Shown here: positions 46,596 to 57,214 of the stretch, piece by piece
Position numbering within the stretch: the first letter of the stretch is position 1
Layout of the letters: each line of letters begins with the position of its first letter
Assembly: GCA_028622995.1 (NCBI GenBank)
Contig: JAJQJQ010000003.1
Span: forward strand, 744,001-808,000
DNA from: Panagrolaimus kolymaensis
Lineage: Eukaryota; Nematoda; Chromadorea; Rhabditida; Panagrolaimidae
Direction: 5' to 3'
DNA: 64,000 nucleotides
Position numbers and translations under genes: made by a program
The notes under the pieces: generated by a model
The model's database searches: none
What the model was told of the DNA's origin: nothing
The model's input: the letters and a program-made list of their open reading frames with translations, nothing else

Positions 46596-49500
46596 CTAAG
46601 CATTTGAATAATCGTCATCACGTTTTACAATTTCTGAAGTTTTTTTATAAAGCCATGCAGCATCTATTCCTTCACCTTCACATCCAAGTAACTTCCAACG
46701 AGTATTTGATGGCATAGGAAAGCGACACATAACAATATGACTATCAACATTCATTTCATCAAGTTTAGGAACAAGCATTTCAACCTGAAAAATAAGAATA
46801 TTTTAAACATTTTAAACTTGAAAATAAAAAAGCTTACCATCATTTCAGCACCAAATAATATTGCAGTACGATAATTTGTAAGATCAGTTTTAAGAATATT
46901 TCGACGATAAAAGCTTGCATAATTAGATAATTTATTACGACGTGCAGAATATTTTGAATAAATAACTAAAGGAAGATTGAGTTCAACACCAACAGAAGAA
47001 AGACCATGCTTGGCACATTCAATAACCTATAAAAATAAAACACTCGTATTCGAAGAAGACTACAATATTAATAAAAAAAAAAGTTATTGCACAAATAAAA
47101 AAATAAATAAGCTGTGAGATAAGAATTGTAAAAAATAAAATAAGTTATTTACAAATACATGAAATAATTAGTTAATCGTCGACCAGAATGGCGCAAACCA
47201 GCAGTAACATATTTCTTTAATGGCGAGTTTCAACTAACACATTTGAAGCACTCGGACGACTTGGAAGCACAATTTTTGCAAGTCTATTTCGTTTGAGTAA
47301 CTGACGTTGCTCACGTTTGCTTTTCTTTTGCTTTTTAACTCGCTCGCGAAGATCTAAGCCACGATGGGTAACACCATCGGGTTGATCGATTTTAATTAGA
47401 AGACTTTCAAGATCTCCCTTGCGAATAGGTTTCACAGAAATATCTCTAACTGCACGGAATTGGCCACAATTATTCACATGTTCGTTTTCAAGCCGCAAAT
47501 AATTCCATATAAATCGTCGAAATACTTCTAATGGGGACATTAAACATGTCAGCATATCACCATTTAAAAGCCATGCTTCACCAAGGGAAACATTCATAAC
47601 CCATGATAATCGTAAAACAAAATCTTCAACAATTCCAAAATAATAAAACCATTTGGTTCCATAAATCATTTCTTCACGAAGGAATGGAGCTTCTTTTGGG
47701 GCTCTTGGATCAATAAGACCCCAATCCATAAATACATCCCATAAGAAAGTGTAAGTAAAACTAAGAATATAGGATGCAACCCAAAGATAAAAGAAAATGC
47801 TAGTTTCAGTTGGATTGCTAGCTGTTGCCCATCGATTAAGTGAATGAGTAAGAACCACAAGATAAGTGGTTGAATATTTTCCAGCATTGACTAAATGAGG
47901 ATGAGCTCGCCGAGTATCTCGATAACGTCGTAAACATTGAAAGAAACGAACAGATGCAGGAATAATAGTGACAAATGCTCGAATACTCGTTGAATTCATG
48001 CAAGTATCATTCCCGGTTGAAAGATCAACATAACCATAGGGAATAGGACCTTCTGTAACATTCATAGTTCGAACATTAAATGAAAAATTAGAATAATCAA
48101 CTTCGGTAGTGTAAAAGCAAACAAAATATTGAAAATCAAGGAATACAGTTCCTAGGGAATTCATTTGATCACCGAGCCAGAAATCAGTGAAAGTAACAAA
48201 GTGAAATGGAGCAGTAAAACAATTGAGGCAATGTTTGATTAGCCAAAAACGGCTGCTACGTTGAAAAATAAATTCAGGCTTTTTTAAAGGATTGAAAAGA
48301 ATAACCAAACAAAGAATCATCAAAGCTAATGGAAATACAAAAGGCGAAACCCCCAAATTATGAGCATATAAATATCCCAGAACAGCAGTGGCCCAGAGCA
48401 TAAACATAAAAGCTGCAATTTGCATAACCGATTGATAAGTTAAATGATGGCGAGGATCTATTTCAAAAATAAGTACATGATTTACACCCGCTGTAGTCCA
48501 ACCATACATATTTAAACCGCATAAAAAAACACTTAATAAAAATAAAAAGAATCCACGAAAAAGTCTGACTGCAACCCATTTAGGTTCATTAGGTCGAACA
48601 TTAAAGCCAAAATATGTTAGAATAATTGCAAGAGCCAAAACAATAAAAATACCCAAAAATAAACCTAATGCAAAAGTGGTTCCAGCATGCTGCTTTTCAC
48701 TTAATGGAGGAACCTTTAAACGTTTCATTCCAGCTTGACGATTACCACCTTCAAGATCATTAATGACGCTAGTTTCAACATTACTAATCAAAGATTCAAT
48801 ATCTCGATTTAAAAAGAATGTTGATTTTTCAACTCGATTGATTCTCCAATCTAAGCCTTGTTCATTCATCATCATTTTATCATGTTTTTTAAGAATTTTA
48901 CGGAATCCAGTTCCATTGAGTTGTTGGAAATTTTGGACTAACACCAAGCTAAGATAAAATTCACTGAATGCAAGTTTAAGCTGCTGAGCAGTTTTAGTAT
49001 GTTCTTTGGGAATTTTGTTGTTAGTTGAAAGAGTTGCAGTAAGTCTATTACGTAAACCCGTAGCTCCAGTAGTAACCGATTGACGGTTGTCAAGCATTTC
49101 TTTGAAAATTTGAAGCTCACTATTCAACTCATGAAATTTTCCTTGAGCCTCAGCAATTTTTTGGCCAAAAAATAAATTAATTTTAGTTAATTCTTTTTCC
49201 ATTTCAGCAAAAAATGTTTCATCCATTTGTGAAATATATTGTTCGCGGGATTCTTCTTCCGCTGGAGCTTCTAGCATCATATTATAAAGCATGGATTTAA
49301 GTTCTTCATAACGAATATATTGTTTGCGCCATTCTGGTGTTAAATGACTTGCTAATTGTTCACCAAATTTCATGTTGGCAAATATTTAATTCCCTAAAAC
49401 ACAGCAAACAATTAATAAAATATTAACTTACAACACGTCCATCGCCACTCCCAAGATCAATTACAGGATCGATAGGTTTTTCTACGCGTTTTAAAAGATG

Positions 49501-49650
49501 CATTACATTTGAAATTTGTTGACTCGACGCCGGCACATATGGAATGCAAATGCGACGAAAAGCAGGCGTAACAAATGGCAGAGTCATAACCGAAATTCCT
49601 ATTGCGCTTGAACCTACGACACCAGCAGCAAGAGCACCACCCCATCCCAT
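46596..49650 (-). CDS. ATPSCKMT: ATPSCKMT/FAM173-type mitochondrial lysine methyltransferase (split by a 2.4-kb intron)
   Basis: FAM173/ATPSCKMT methylates ATP synthase subunit c in mitochondria. Exon 1 (49650-49432) has a hydrophobic N-terminus (ALAAGVVGSSAIGISVM) and ends in IDLGSGDGRVV, the SAM-binding motif I. A GTAAGT donor at 49431 starts an intron that reaches an ATTTTTATAG acceptor at 47027. Exon 2 resumes in phase with VIECAKHGLSSVGVELNLPL, then IYSKYSARRNKL and NILKTDLTNYRTAILFGAEMM. Exon 3 carries VEMLVPKLDEMN, WKLLGCEG and the end at 46596. The motif I to post-I continuity (DGRVV/IECAKHG..VGVELN..L) shows that these exons belong together although a whole XPR1 gene lies between them. 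The ATG at 49650 follows a CTTTCAG acceptor. Confidence 0.8.
47217..49373 (-). CDS. XPR1-family SPX-EXS phosphate exporter, intronless, nested in ATPSCKMT intron
   Basis: A complete 718-codon open frame without introns. XPR1 exports inorganic phosphate and senses inositol pyrophosphates through its SPX domain. The SPX domain spans residues 1 to about 180: MKFGEQLASHLTPEWRKQYI, YEELKSM, and the basic helix GFRKILKKHDKMM whose lysines bind the ligand. Multiple membrane helices start at about residue 230. The EXS domain lies at about 430-650: RFFQCLRRYRDTRRAHPHLV, NAGKYSTT, LWDVFMDWGLID, FREEM-like FLREEMIYG and VEDFVLRLSWVMNVS. The C-terminus is very basic (KKQKKSKREQRQLLKRNRL). A TGTTTTAG acceptor lies 21 bases before the ATG. 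The lack of introns contrasts with every large neighbour and suggests a retrocopy, though the frame is intact. Confidence 0.93.
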   Translation of the reverse strand: MKFGEQLASHLTPEWRKQYIRYEELKSMLYNMMLEAPAEEESREQYISQMDETFFAEMEKELTKINLFFGQKIAEAQGKFHELNSELQIFKEMLDNRQSVTTGATGLRNRLTATLSTNNKIPKEHTKTAQQLKLAFSEFYLSLVLVQNFQQLNGTGFRKILKKHDKMMMNEQGLDWRINRVEKSTFFLNRDIESLISNVETSVINDLEGGNRQAGMKRLKVPPLSEKQHAGTTFALGLFLGIFIVLALAIILTYFGFNVRPNEPKWVAVRLFRGFFLFLLSVFLCGLNMYGWTTAGVNHVLIFEIDPRHHLTYQSVMQIAAFMFMLWATAVLGYLYAHNLGVSPFVFPLALMILCLVILFNPLKKPEFIFQRSSRFWLIKHCLNCFTAPFHFVTFTDFWLGDQMNSLGTVFLDFQYFVCFYTTEVDYSNFSFNVRTMNVTEGPIPYGYVDLSTGNDTCMNSTSIRAFVTIIPASVRFFQCLRRYRDTRRAHPHLVNAGKYSTTYLVVLTHSLNRWATASNPTETSIFFYLWVASYILSFTYTFLWDVFMDWGLIDPRAPKEAPFLREEMIYGTKWFYYFGIVEDFVLRLSWVMNVSLGEAWLLNGDMLTCLMSPLEVFRRFIWNYLRLENEHVNNCGQFRAVRDISVKPIRKGDLESLLIKIDQPDGVTHRGLDLRERVKKQKKSKREQRQLLKRNRLAKIVLPSRPSASNVLVETRH
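49394..49401 (-). promoter_or_regulatory. Probable trans-splice acceptor of XPR1
   Basis: TGTTTTAG ends 20 bases before the XPR1 ATG, although no upstream XPR1 exon is apparent. It is either a spliced-leader acceptor or an alternative acceptor for the ATPSCKMT exon 1 donor at 49431. Confidence 0.45.
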
Positions 49651-50672
49651 GATCTGAAAGAAGATAATATTCATTCAATCAGATCATAATAAAAAAAAGC
49701 ACATTTTTGTTTCTTGCGCATAAATAAAACTCAAAAGTAAAAAAAAATACATACCTTTTGTTATCACTCAGCAGCCAACAAGAAAAACGAAGCAGCAAAG
49801 AACTGATTGCAGTGATTAAAGCCTAAAAAAGTGAAAAGTAAAATTGAAACGATTGATCGCAGCACGCCGCATAATTTTCATGTTTTAAAAGTATTATATC
49901 ATAGACATGAAGAGGAAATGAGAGGACAAAATAATCCGATATTGATTCATGTTCTTACTAAACGTAGCATGAGTCAAACGGTTTTAAAAAAGAATATATT
50001 TGAAAAAAGTCGAAATCGTTTTTACAATGGAAAAGAAAGGAAATATGAAAAGCTAAATCGAGCAAAAAAGAGGAGATTTACAAAAGATAAGTTTGAATCA
50101 AGCATAAGCTTCGGCATTTTAGATAGTTGGTGCTCCACATTCAAAGTTAGTAAAAGTAATACAAACTATGGTAATAAATTAAAAAAACGCAGAAAAAGAG
50201 AGCGCATATTTAATTTTAAAAACCCATAGGTTTCTTGCTTCATCATAGCTTAAAGAAATTGCTTTCTCAAAATAAAAAAATTTATCATAGTGAAACAAGT
50301 AGCCAAGAAGCTTTATGCATACATACATAAAAGGTTTTTAAACCCAAAGCTTTGGTCACAAACCTTTGGAATTAGTAGATAATACATATATTAGTTTCAC
50401 AATCAAGAAAGAATAAAAACACTAAGACAAGAAGGAACGTTTGATTATCGCCTTTGTTAGAAGTAAACTATTTTAGAGTAACATACTGTAATATAATATA
50501 AGCTTTACAAACAAAAGAAACATTTTCAAAGATTTATTGAGAAAAAAAACATAACATAAAGTAAAAACAACACAAATATACGATAACCAGGAAATAAATA
50601 AAAACCAAGTATCAAAAAAGTAAGGCAGTTCAACAAAATTTGAGATCAAAGAAGATGAGAAAATAATGAAGC
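49651..50672. other. Divergent/upstream region with one uncertain small frame
   Basis: This interval contains the ATPSCKMT promoter region and the 3' flank of TMEM209. The only notable content is the basic plus-strand frame described separately at 49918-50229. Confidence 0.4.
49918..50229 (+). CDS. Uncertain small basic protein (about 103 residues)
   Basis: Not recognised. The frame starts MRGQNNPILIHVLTKRSMSQ and continues with a Lys/Arg-rich region (YEKLNRAKKRRFTKDKFE) and a second basic cluster near the end (KLKKRRKRERIF). It remains open upstream to about 49831 without an ATG, so an upstream exon is possible; TATCATAG at about 49904 could be an acceptor. Its residue composition is more mixed than in the homopolymer-derived frames nearby, which is the main reason to list it. 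It could equally be chance in AT-rich DNA. Confidence 0.25.
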   Translation: MRGQNNPILIHVLTKRSMSQTVLKKNIFEKSRNRFYNGKERKYEKLNRAKKRRFTKDKFESSISFGILDSWCSTFKVSKSNTNYGNKLKKRRKRERIFNFKNP

Positions 50673-52645
50673 TTATGTCATTGAGTTCTTAGGTTTGAAG
50701 AAAGATTGAATGAAGTCAAGATCTTTATGCCAATCAACTCCATGAGCATGGATAATAAGCATGAGGATGGAAATCAAAGCGTTGTTGGTTGGTTGAGTAA
50801 CAATGGCAGGATAAGCCCAAACATAGAATTTGAAAGTCATTGGTCTTGTTTCACTCTGAAAAATAAAACAATAAATTCCAAGTAAAAGAAGAAAATCCTT
50901 ACAAATTCGATGTAATATCCATGTTCGCTTTGTTGAGTAGCAGTAGGCTTCTTGTTTTCTTGAAGAGTACGAAGACTGGTGAAAGGAAGATCAACAGGAT
51001 AAGGATATGTAATAGGATAAGGACTAGATTGACCATCAACAAAGAGACAGAAAAGCCGGAAGATAAGTTCAGAATCAGTTGGTAGTGGCTCTTTTGGACG
51101 AGGAAAGATTTCAGGCCAAGCTAAAAGTTAACGATAATGAGTGAAATAGATAAAACAAGAAAAACTTACATATAGCATCCAAAGTTAGCGAATCAGGAAA
51201 ATAATCAAAGATGAGATCGCTTTCAGACCAAGTCAAAATACGCTTGACGAGATGAAAATAATTTGGATGTAAACGAAGATAAGCTAAAACAAAAGGCAAA
51301 TTGTTAAGCTTGGGATCTTGAAATTGTCCACAAAATTTTTCAATTTCAGCGATCGGAGTTTTGCCAATGTTCATATGAAGAGTCTTTGAATTGGTGAGAA
51401 AGAAGTCATTGATATCTTTGATTTCTTTTGCCAAAGGACGAACAATATGATGTGAGATAAAACGACGGAGCTTTTCGGTCATGATTGATAACATATCACC
51501 ATTGATGGACACTTGATCAACGAAATATTTAACAACAGGAACAATCATAGGTTTCTGTGACATGATAAAACCAGGTGAACGAGAGCGAGAACGAGTTAGT
51601 CTCGGTGACCGACTATTCAAGGCGCTGATGTAATTACTTGTTGATTCGGAATAGTTCGAAGTGCGATCAGACAATCGTCCACGTTTAATACCTGTAAAGA
51701 AAATGTCACTAAAGTAACTAGAAAAGATAGACAAACCAGTAGGAGTTGATGTGTACATGTCTTTTGGTTTGCGTTTTTGAGCAGCTCCAAGAGGGTGTTC
51801 ATCAGGATGATTAGCAAAATGATCAGAAATATCCAGTAAATCTAAAAAATAATCAACATAAGTGTATAGTTAAAGAGCAAAACATACCAATAAAAGATTG
51901 ATTACCACTACCATTCGTTTCCTCGTCTTCATGTATGGAATGATGATATGTATAGTTAGCACTTGAATAAGAAGGCTTAAAGATGTTGTAAGCAAAGTTG
52001 TCTTCCTTTTCATCCCAAATGGAATCAAGCTGTTCATCATTGTGAATGTCATATACTGATTTCATTGTATTCCTTGGAAAAACCATAACATCATGATCCT
52101 TCTTAAAAGCATATACTTGTTCAGCCGTCATGTGCTTTTCGTCAGGTGAAACATAATGCAAAGAATCATCAAGCATTCCACCAATTATTTCAGGAAGTTG
52201 ATTGCCTCTTGCAGGAGTATTCTGTTGACTTCGCATGGAGTTATTCAAAGAATAAGAGAAGAGATTGTATTTCTTAGTAAGCACATCAACATCAAACACA
52301 GCAAGAATGCAGGTAAGAACATTCACCAGACCCAAAGAGATAATGACGAGTTCAAACAAATAACAAGCATAGTAAGGTACAAAATATCCAGTGAAAAAGC
52401 GAAGAAAAACGATGTCGACAGTAAACTAAAAAATCACATTAAGATATGAAAGAAAGAAAAAGAAGCTTTATCCTTACATCCATATAACATAACAATGCTG
52501 CCACAAACCATTTGAATCCAACAGAAGTAAGATGCTTACGCCTAAAAAAGAGAAACATTAAATATTTCAAAAGAAAGGAAAACAAATTAGCTTACTTTTC
52601 ATCTTCTATTACCACAGGTGATTTGAAGGACGTTGAAGAGGCCAT
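50673..52645 (-). CDS. TMEM209: TMEM209 nuclear-envelope protein
   Basis: TMEM209 is a nuclear-envelope/nuclear-pore-associated membrane protein. About eight exons from MASSTSFKSPVVIEDEK (ATG 52645) to the stop at 50673. Two membrane segments near the N-terminus (RKHLTSVGFKWFVAALLCYM; LFELVIISLGLVNVLTCILAV) precede a long Ser/Asn-rich low-complexity linker with a Ser-Arg patch (SPRLTRSRSRSPGF). The C-terminal folded domain has VKYFVDQVSINGDML, KLRRFISHHIVRPLAKEIK, GKTPIAEIEKFCGQFQDPKL, LVKRILTWSESDLIFDYFP and a terminal block ending IQSFFKPKNSMT. The order and the TM pair followed by a C-terminal domain fit TMEM209 and its nematode homologue. Assignment is good but made from remembered family features. 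Confidence 0.75.
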
Positions 52646-53173
52646 TTGTATTTCGTCGTTGTTTAGCTTTTTAATGAAGAATCAATGATGTTCAAGTAAA
52701 AATATTACCAATCAAAAAAAAATCAAAGACTTAAGAAGTTCAAGAAAGTTTGAAGAAAAAAAATTTAAACAAAGAAAATTTGAGCGAGCGCGAAATTTAT
52801 GAATCGAACGCGAAGCCAACGGACACTATTCAAGCATGGCTTTCAATGAAATTTCAAGTTTCATCCAACTGCAAAAAGTTTCGAGTAAACAAAGTTAATT
52901 AATCTTATTGCTTTTTATTCAGCTATATATGTATGTAATATATGGGAAGATATTAGTTTCATAGTTAGTCCACTTACTTTGTTGAATCAAATGTTGCTTT
53001 TCACTTTAATCTTATGGTGTGTTAACTAAAAAACTAAAATGAAACTCTTTTACAGCTTCAAATTTTATTTTCTCGAATATTTTTTGCGTTTAGTATCTTT
53101 GTTTCAATATAAAAAAAACGCGATTGTTTACATTTGTCATTTATTTGTGTTCTAATTTTTACTTTTTTAGAAG
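52646..53173. promoter_or_regulatory. Divergent 5' region TMEM209 / CISD3
   Basis: 528 bp between two divergent starts, without an exon. On the plus strand TTTTTTAG at 53163-53170 lies three bases before the CISD3 ATG and looks like a trans-splice acceptor. Confidence 0.45.
53163..53170 (+). promoter_or_regulatory. Probable trans-splice acceptor of the CISD3 gene
   Basis: TTTTTTAG followed by AAG and the ATG at 53174. No upstream coding exon is apparent, so the acceptor probably receives a spliced leader. Confidence 0.5.
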
Positions 53174-53712
53174 ATGATTTTTCTTACTTTGTCAAGATAT
53201 ATGAAATTTACGCCATCTTCATTCAGCAATAAAACAGGATTTGGACCTTATCGACTTCATCGCAAAGGAATTCACTTCGTTGGCACGGAACCTAGTCCTT
53301 TGAAATATCATGCTGTAAGTTTTTATTTCTTTGTTAACGTTTTCACACTAACATCAACTTTTTACAGATACCAGACAAAAAACCTGAACAAAAATATGGA
53401 CTTCAAGGAACAAATCATCTTCTTCCTGGACAAGGAAAAATTCATTCAAAACTACCTACTCGTGCTTTTCTAAAGAAGGATAAAGTGTATACTTGGTGCA
53501 GCTGTGGATATAGCGGTTCTCAACCTCTTTGTGATGGTACTCATAATTCAATACGTGTTCCTGATTTAAAGCTCAAACCTGTTAGATTTATTCCTGATAA
53601 AGATATGGAAATATGGTTATGTAACTGCAAGAGAACTAAGAATCGTCCATTTTGTGATGGAACACATAAAGATCTTCTTGAAAAAGATAAACTTGATGGA
53701 ATTTTCGATTAA
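53174..53712 (+). CDS. cisd-3: CISD3-type mitochondrial CDGSH iron-sulfur protein
   Basis: A two-exon protein of about 162 residues with an intron at about 53317-53368. It carries two CDGSH-type [2Fe-2S] motifs: CSCGYSGSQPLCDGTH and CNCKRTKNRPFCDGTH (C-x-C ... CDGTH with the histidine ligand in each). Two motifs in one chain is diagnostic for CISD3/Miner2, a soluble mitochondrial matrix protein. The N-terminus MIFLTLSRYMKFTPSSFSNK is acid-free and plausible as a presequence. There is no membrane anchor as in CISD1/2. Confidence 0.93.
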
Positions 53713-54058
53713 TTTGTTATTTATGTGGTTATTGTAGGATAGTACTTATATTTGTTGATTATTGCTAAGTGAATATGTATGTATAAAGATTTCTTTTTAT
53801 CGTTTGAATGGATTTTTATGAGGTTAGCAACTTTTTTACAAGCTTTTTTTGCTTTGATGAACCATTTGCTTTTCCTTTGGCAAAAGAACAAATTTATGAT
53901 GGCAACGACCTTTTTGTTGCTATGTTGTTGGATGGAATGAATGTCTGCGCTTATCGCATTGTCACAGCTGCCTTGTTCATATGAAATGAAAAGCATACGA
54001 GACTATGTAAGATTGCAACATAAAGAGGATCAAGCAAGTAAATGAACGCAAGAAAGTT
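53713..54058. other. Spacer between CISD3 and aquaporin
   Basis: 346 bp between same-strand genes, with no exon seen. It may hold the aquaporin promoter or act as an operon spacer. Confidence 0.4.
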
Positions 54059-54982
54059 ATGCGTGTGTGGGTCGCTTCTCTAATTTTTTATGTTTCTGTG
54101 TTTGCTTTATGCGAAATTTCACGATATATTGTTTCTAAATTCATTAAGCAAAGGAATTCATATTTAGCAGAATTGCTGAATGAAGTAATTTGTAATCAAT
54201 CCCCTTTTTCAAAAATAGTTAATACATAGTTTTTCAGTTTATTGGAACCATACAAATATGCGCTCCAATGTTCGATGTCAATTTTGTTTTAGAAAATTAT
54301 GGACTTCAAGGTGTTCTTGTTGAAATAGTTTTTATTGAAATTGTCAATGCATTAATCTTGAGAGATGCTATTGCTGATCCTTGCCCTTTGGTATGTAAAT
54401 TAAACTTCTTATTTGTAATACATTTATAACAAAAATCTTATTTTAGATTTTTGGATTTATGAAAGGTTTAAACAGTGGAGCTCGAGTAATCACTATTCTT
54501 TCTGTACAATTTTCGGCTGGGTATGTTTCATATTTAATTGCAAGGAAATTTTGGTCACTTGGAATGCATCCATTTCATTTGGAAGCATTGGAAGAAGAAT
54601 GCAGTGCAGATTTGACTGTTACAGTAATTTATGGATCTTTGGTTGAAGCGGGAGGTTGTTTTGCAGCAAAAGCAGCGGAAGTTTTTCTTGAAGAAAGAAT
54701 CTTAAACGAAAATCATATTGTTGCTATTCAAGCAGTTGTATCGGGTATTATTACAATTTTGGGTAAGTTTATGTCACAAGAATGTGAAAATGGAACAATG
54801 ACATTGCAGGTATTCATTTGACTGGAATGTATGCAAATCCAATCGTTGCATGGGCTTGCACCTTTAATTGTGGACAAGTGCCATATCTCGCTCATTTCTT
54901 TGTTTATTGGATGGCTCCATTATTAGCTTGGCATCTCGCAGATAGTATTTTTGCAAAACAAGATAACAAAAAAGAAGATTAA
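54059..54982 (+). CDS. AQP11/12-type unorthodox aquaporin
   Basis: About 245 residues in four exons: 54059-54185, 54238-54392, 54447-54762 and 54810-54982. Six hydrophobic segments in aquaporin arrangement. The first pore box reads ADPCPL in place of NPA, with the Cys third position typical of the AQP11/12 'superaquaporin' group. The second reads ANPIVAWA, with Ile in place of the NPA alanine. The segment GMYANPIVAWACTFNCG resembles the AQP11/C. elegans aqp-9 to aqp-11 group. The protein ends KQDNKKED. Substrate cannot be predicted; relatives sit in ER or internal membranes and pass water, glycerol or peroxide. The ATG was chosen because an overlapping ATG at 54042 terminates after 13 codons. 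Confidence 0.8.
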
Positions 54983-55062
54983 AGTTTAGTAAAAAAATTT
55001 ATATTAACAAAAGACAATAACAAGATGATAACAAATAAAGTATTTTTACAACAACAAAAAAG

Positions 55063-55976
55063 TTAGAGATCGGTAACACCCTTCTCAGTAAGACGAAATT
55101 TGAAGATGGCGGAAGTCGGTTGCTAAAATATAAAAATTGTTAGAAATAAAAGATTAATAAAGAATCATACCAATGCACCATCAAAATTTTGAAGAAGAAA
55201 TGTTCCTTTTTGGTGACTAAGCAGGATATGATGATGAATAGACAAGGCCCACATTTTACCCAAAGCAGGTTTCATATTTTGAACCCAACCAGGAAGATGA
55301 TTCGTGAAAACAACAGGAAAAGCATGTCGATTTGAAAGTGATGAAATAAGCGCACGAACAATATTTTGCCTCCATTTTCCCATTGTTGAATAATATTCCA
55401 TACTTTGACATGTTCCAGCAAGAATCAAACCGATGTTTTCTATGATGAGAAGAGAAATAGGACGGTTCTCGGTTAGTTCCTAAAACAAAGAGAAGGAGAA
55501 TTAGAGGCAGAATGAAATGTGAAACTTACAACAAAATTGAGCAGGAAATAATGTAAAGTACTTTCATCTTGAATATTAACAAAGATGACCTTTTTTAAGT
55601 AATCATCGGCAGCTTCATCCTAAAAAGCAACAAAATTATAAGCTTCAACTTCTAATAACAAAAAACTTACTGTAATTGGATCCAATCGATTCTTTAATAT
55701 TTCTCTGAGTCGATGGGGTGAAAAACCTCCCGTATAATCGACGTAATAAACATAATAGTTATTTCTTTTTCTGAAGGCTTCTGCGATCAGCGTCATACAG
55801 AATTCAGTTTTGCCACTTCCACCAGAACCATCAATTTCAAGAAAATGCCCAGGACCTAAACCTCTTTTTCGAAATTCATCTAATTCTTTCAAGCCAGTTG
55901 ATTGTTCAAGCACACTCGGAATGATTCTTTGAAACCAATTGATACCTGTTTCTTTATAATGTTTACGCATACGCAT
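55063..55976 (-). CDS. XRCC2-like RAD51 paralogue
   Basis: A RecA-fold ATPase of the RAD51-paralogue group, which assists homologous recombination. Four exons, about 235 residues: MRMRKHYKETGINWFQRI... with the Walker A motif FLEIDGSGGSGKTEFCMTL, then NNYYVYYVDYTGGFSPHRLR, a second exon YLKKVIFVNIQDESTLHYF, a third with the Walker B-like ISLLIIENIGLILAG, and a short last exon IFKFRLTEKGVTDL. GKTE after the P-loop and the FxIDYxxxF-like strand suit XRCC2 more than RAD51 itself. In C. elegans the paralogues are strongly diverged (RFS-1, RIP-1), so orthology is not certain. A second ATG at 55970 is an alternative start. Confidence 0.7.
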
Positions 55977-56349
55977 TTTTTTGAACCTTGAATTAAAATA
56001 GGAAGATGGACAGACACAAAAAAAATGAAGCAAGATTTTTTTTTGAAATTTCAAAACCAAAAATTTTCAAAACGAAAACTTGGGAAAATTTATCTTTCGC
56101 TCTATCGTTTCTTTTCTTTGCGCGTAATTCAAACGTTAAAGTATGTATCCACAACATCGAGCAATGAATGTATCAAATTTGTGATGCACTTTTTAGTAAC
56201 AAAAAAAGTAAATAAAAATCAGATTCATTTTCATGCATTACATACATAATTTCAAGATTCAATATAAAAAATAGGAATTATTAAAATTGTTACCACGCAA
56301 AGATTCAAAAATAAAAAGAAAAAATTAGAATACATAGTCTGTGTTTTTT
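55977..56349. other. Spacer between XRCC2-like gene and MOB4
   Basis: 373 bp between two same-strand genes. No exon seen; long A/T runs. Could be an operon spacer. Confidence 0.4.
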
Positions 56350-57214
56350 TTATACATCATCTTTATCTCCAGAAGGTTGTTCAGCTGGAGTTGCTGATGC
56401 TGAAGATGCTTCATTTAAAATTGGAACAATCAAATGTTCAGGTGCCATAAGACTGTATTTGATTACAAACATTGTGAACCTTCGACAAAGGTAAGTGTTT
56501 TCCTGGAAAATTGTTACAATTGAATTTGGTTAGCTTTGAAAAAAAATTATTCTTATTAAAATGCTTACTTCAAAAGTATCAAAAAGGATTCGATGATGGA
56601 AGTATGCATGAGAAAAGATTCGATATACTCGACGACAAATTGAGCCAATTTTAGCGATGGATGATTCCTTAATTCTAACTCGACTAGGAAAATATCTGTA
56701 ACTATTTAATAGGGTTGCAGCGCTATCAAGAGTATGGCGGGTGTAATCTATTGCTGGGCACTGAAAAAAGACGAATATGATATAGCTAAGAGGTATCAAA
56801 CAAAATTCACTAACTTCTCTTGGATTTTTATGAGCTGCACAAAGAAAAATCCATTGTTCGGTGGCAGTCATTTGAGGGCAACAATTTGGATTGCATTCTT
56901 GTTGTAAACTAACTGTAAGCCGATTTAATTCCATACAAAAAATTCTCAAATGTTCATATTTCCATACTCCTTCTTCAACACCTAGAGGACATTTTAAAAT
57001 TCCTTCAACGTCTTTATAATTTTCTCTAATAAGTTGTTGAATCCATTCTTGAATAAAGAGTAAACTTTTTAAATCATCTATTTTTTGTGCTTCCCAATTA
57101 TACCAATCCTATAGTAATTAATTTAATCATGGCAAAGCTAAGATGGATGCTTTGTAAACTTACAGATTTTTTACAACCTGGATCGTTTCTTCGTATTATA
57201 CGTTGTTGCTCCAA
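56350..57214 (-). CDS. mob-4: MOB4/phocein (STRIPAK subunit), start codon unclear
   Basis: Phocein is the MOB-family subunit of the STRIPAK phosphatase-kinase complex and works in membrane traffic and neuron morphology. Four exons. N-terminal [20 protein letters not shown] matches the family start. The core is almost invariant: [40 protein letters not shown] (Zn ligands), [52 protein letters not shown] (Zn His) and, in the last exon, [17 protein letters not shown]. No in-frame ATG exists: reading upstream, the frame passes TTG at 57214 (TTG GAG CAA CAA CGT) and then meets TAA TAA at about 57229. Either TTG initiates, an unseen exon exists, or one T is extra in GATTGG. Confidence 0.88.

Noticed and set aside
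47217..49373. XPR1 as a processed pseudogene
   Set aside because: The frame is complete over 718 codons with SPX lysines and EXS motifs intact and no frameshift, so it is called functional.
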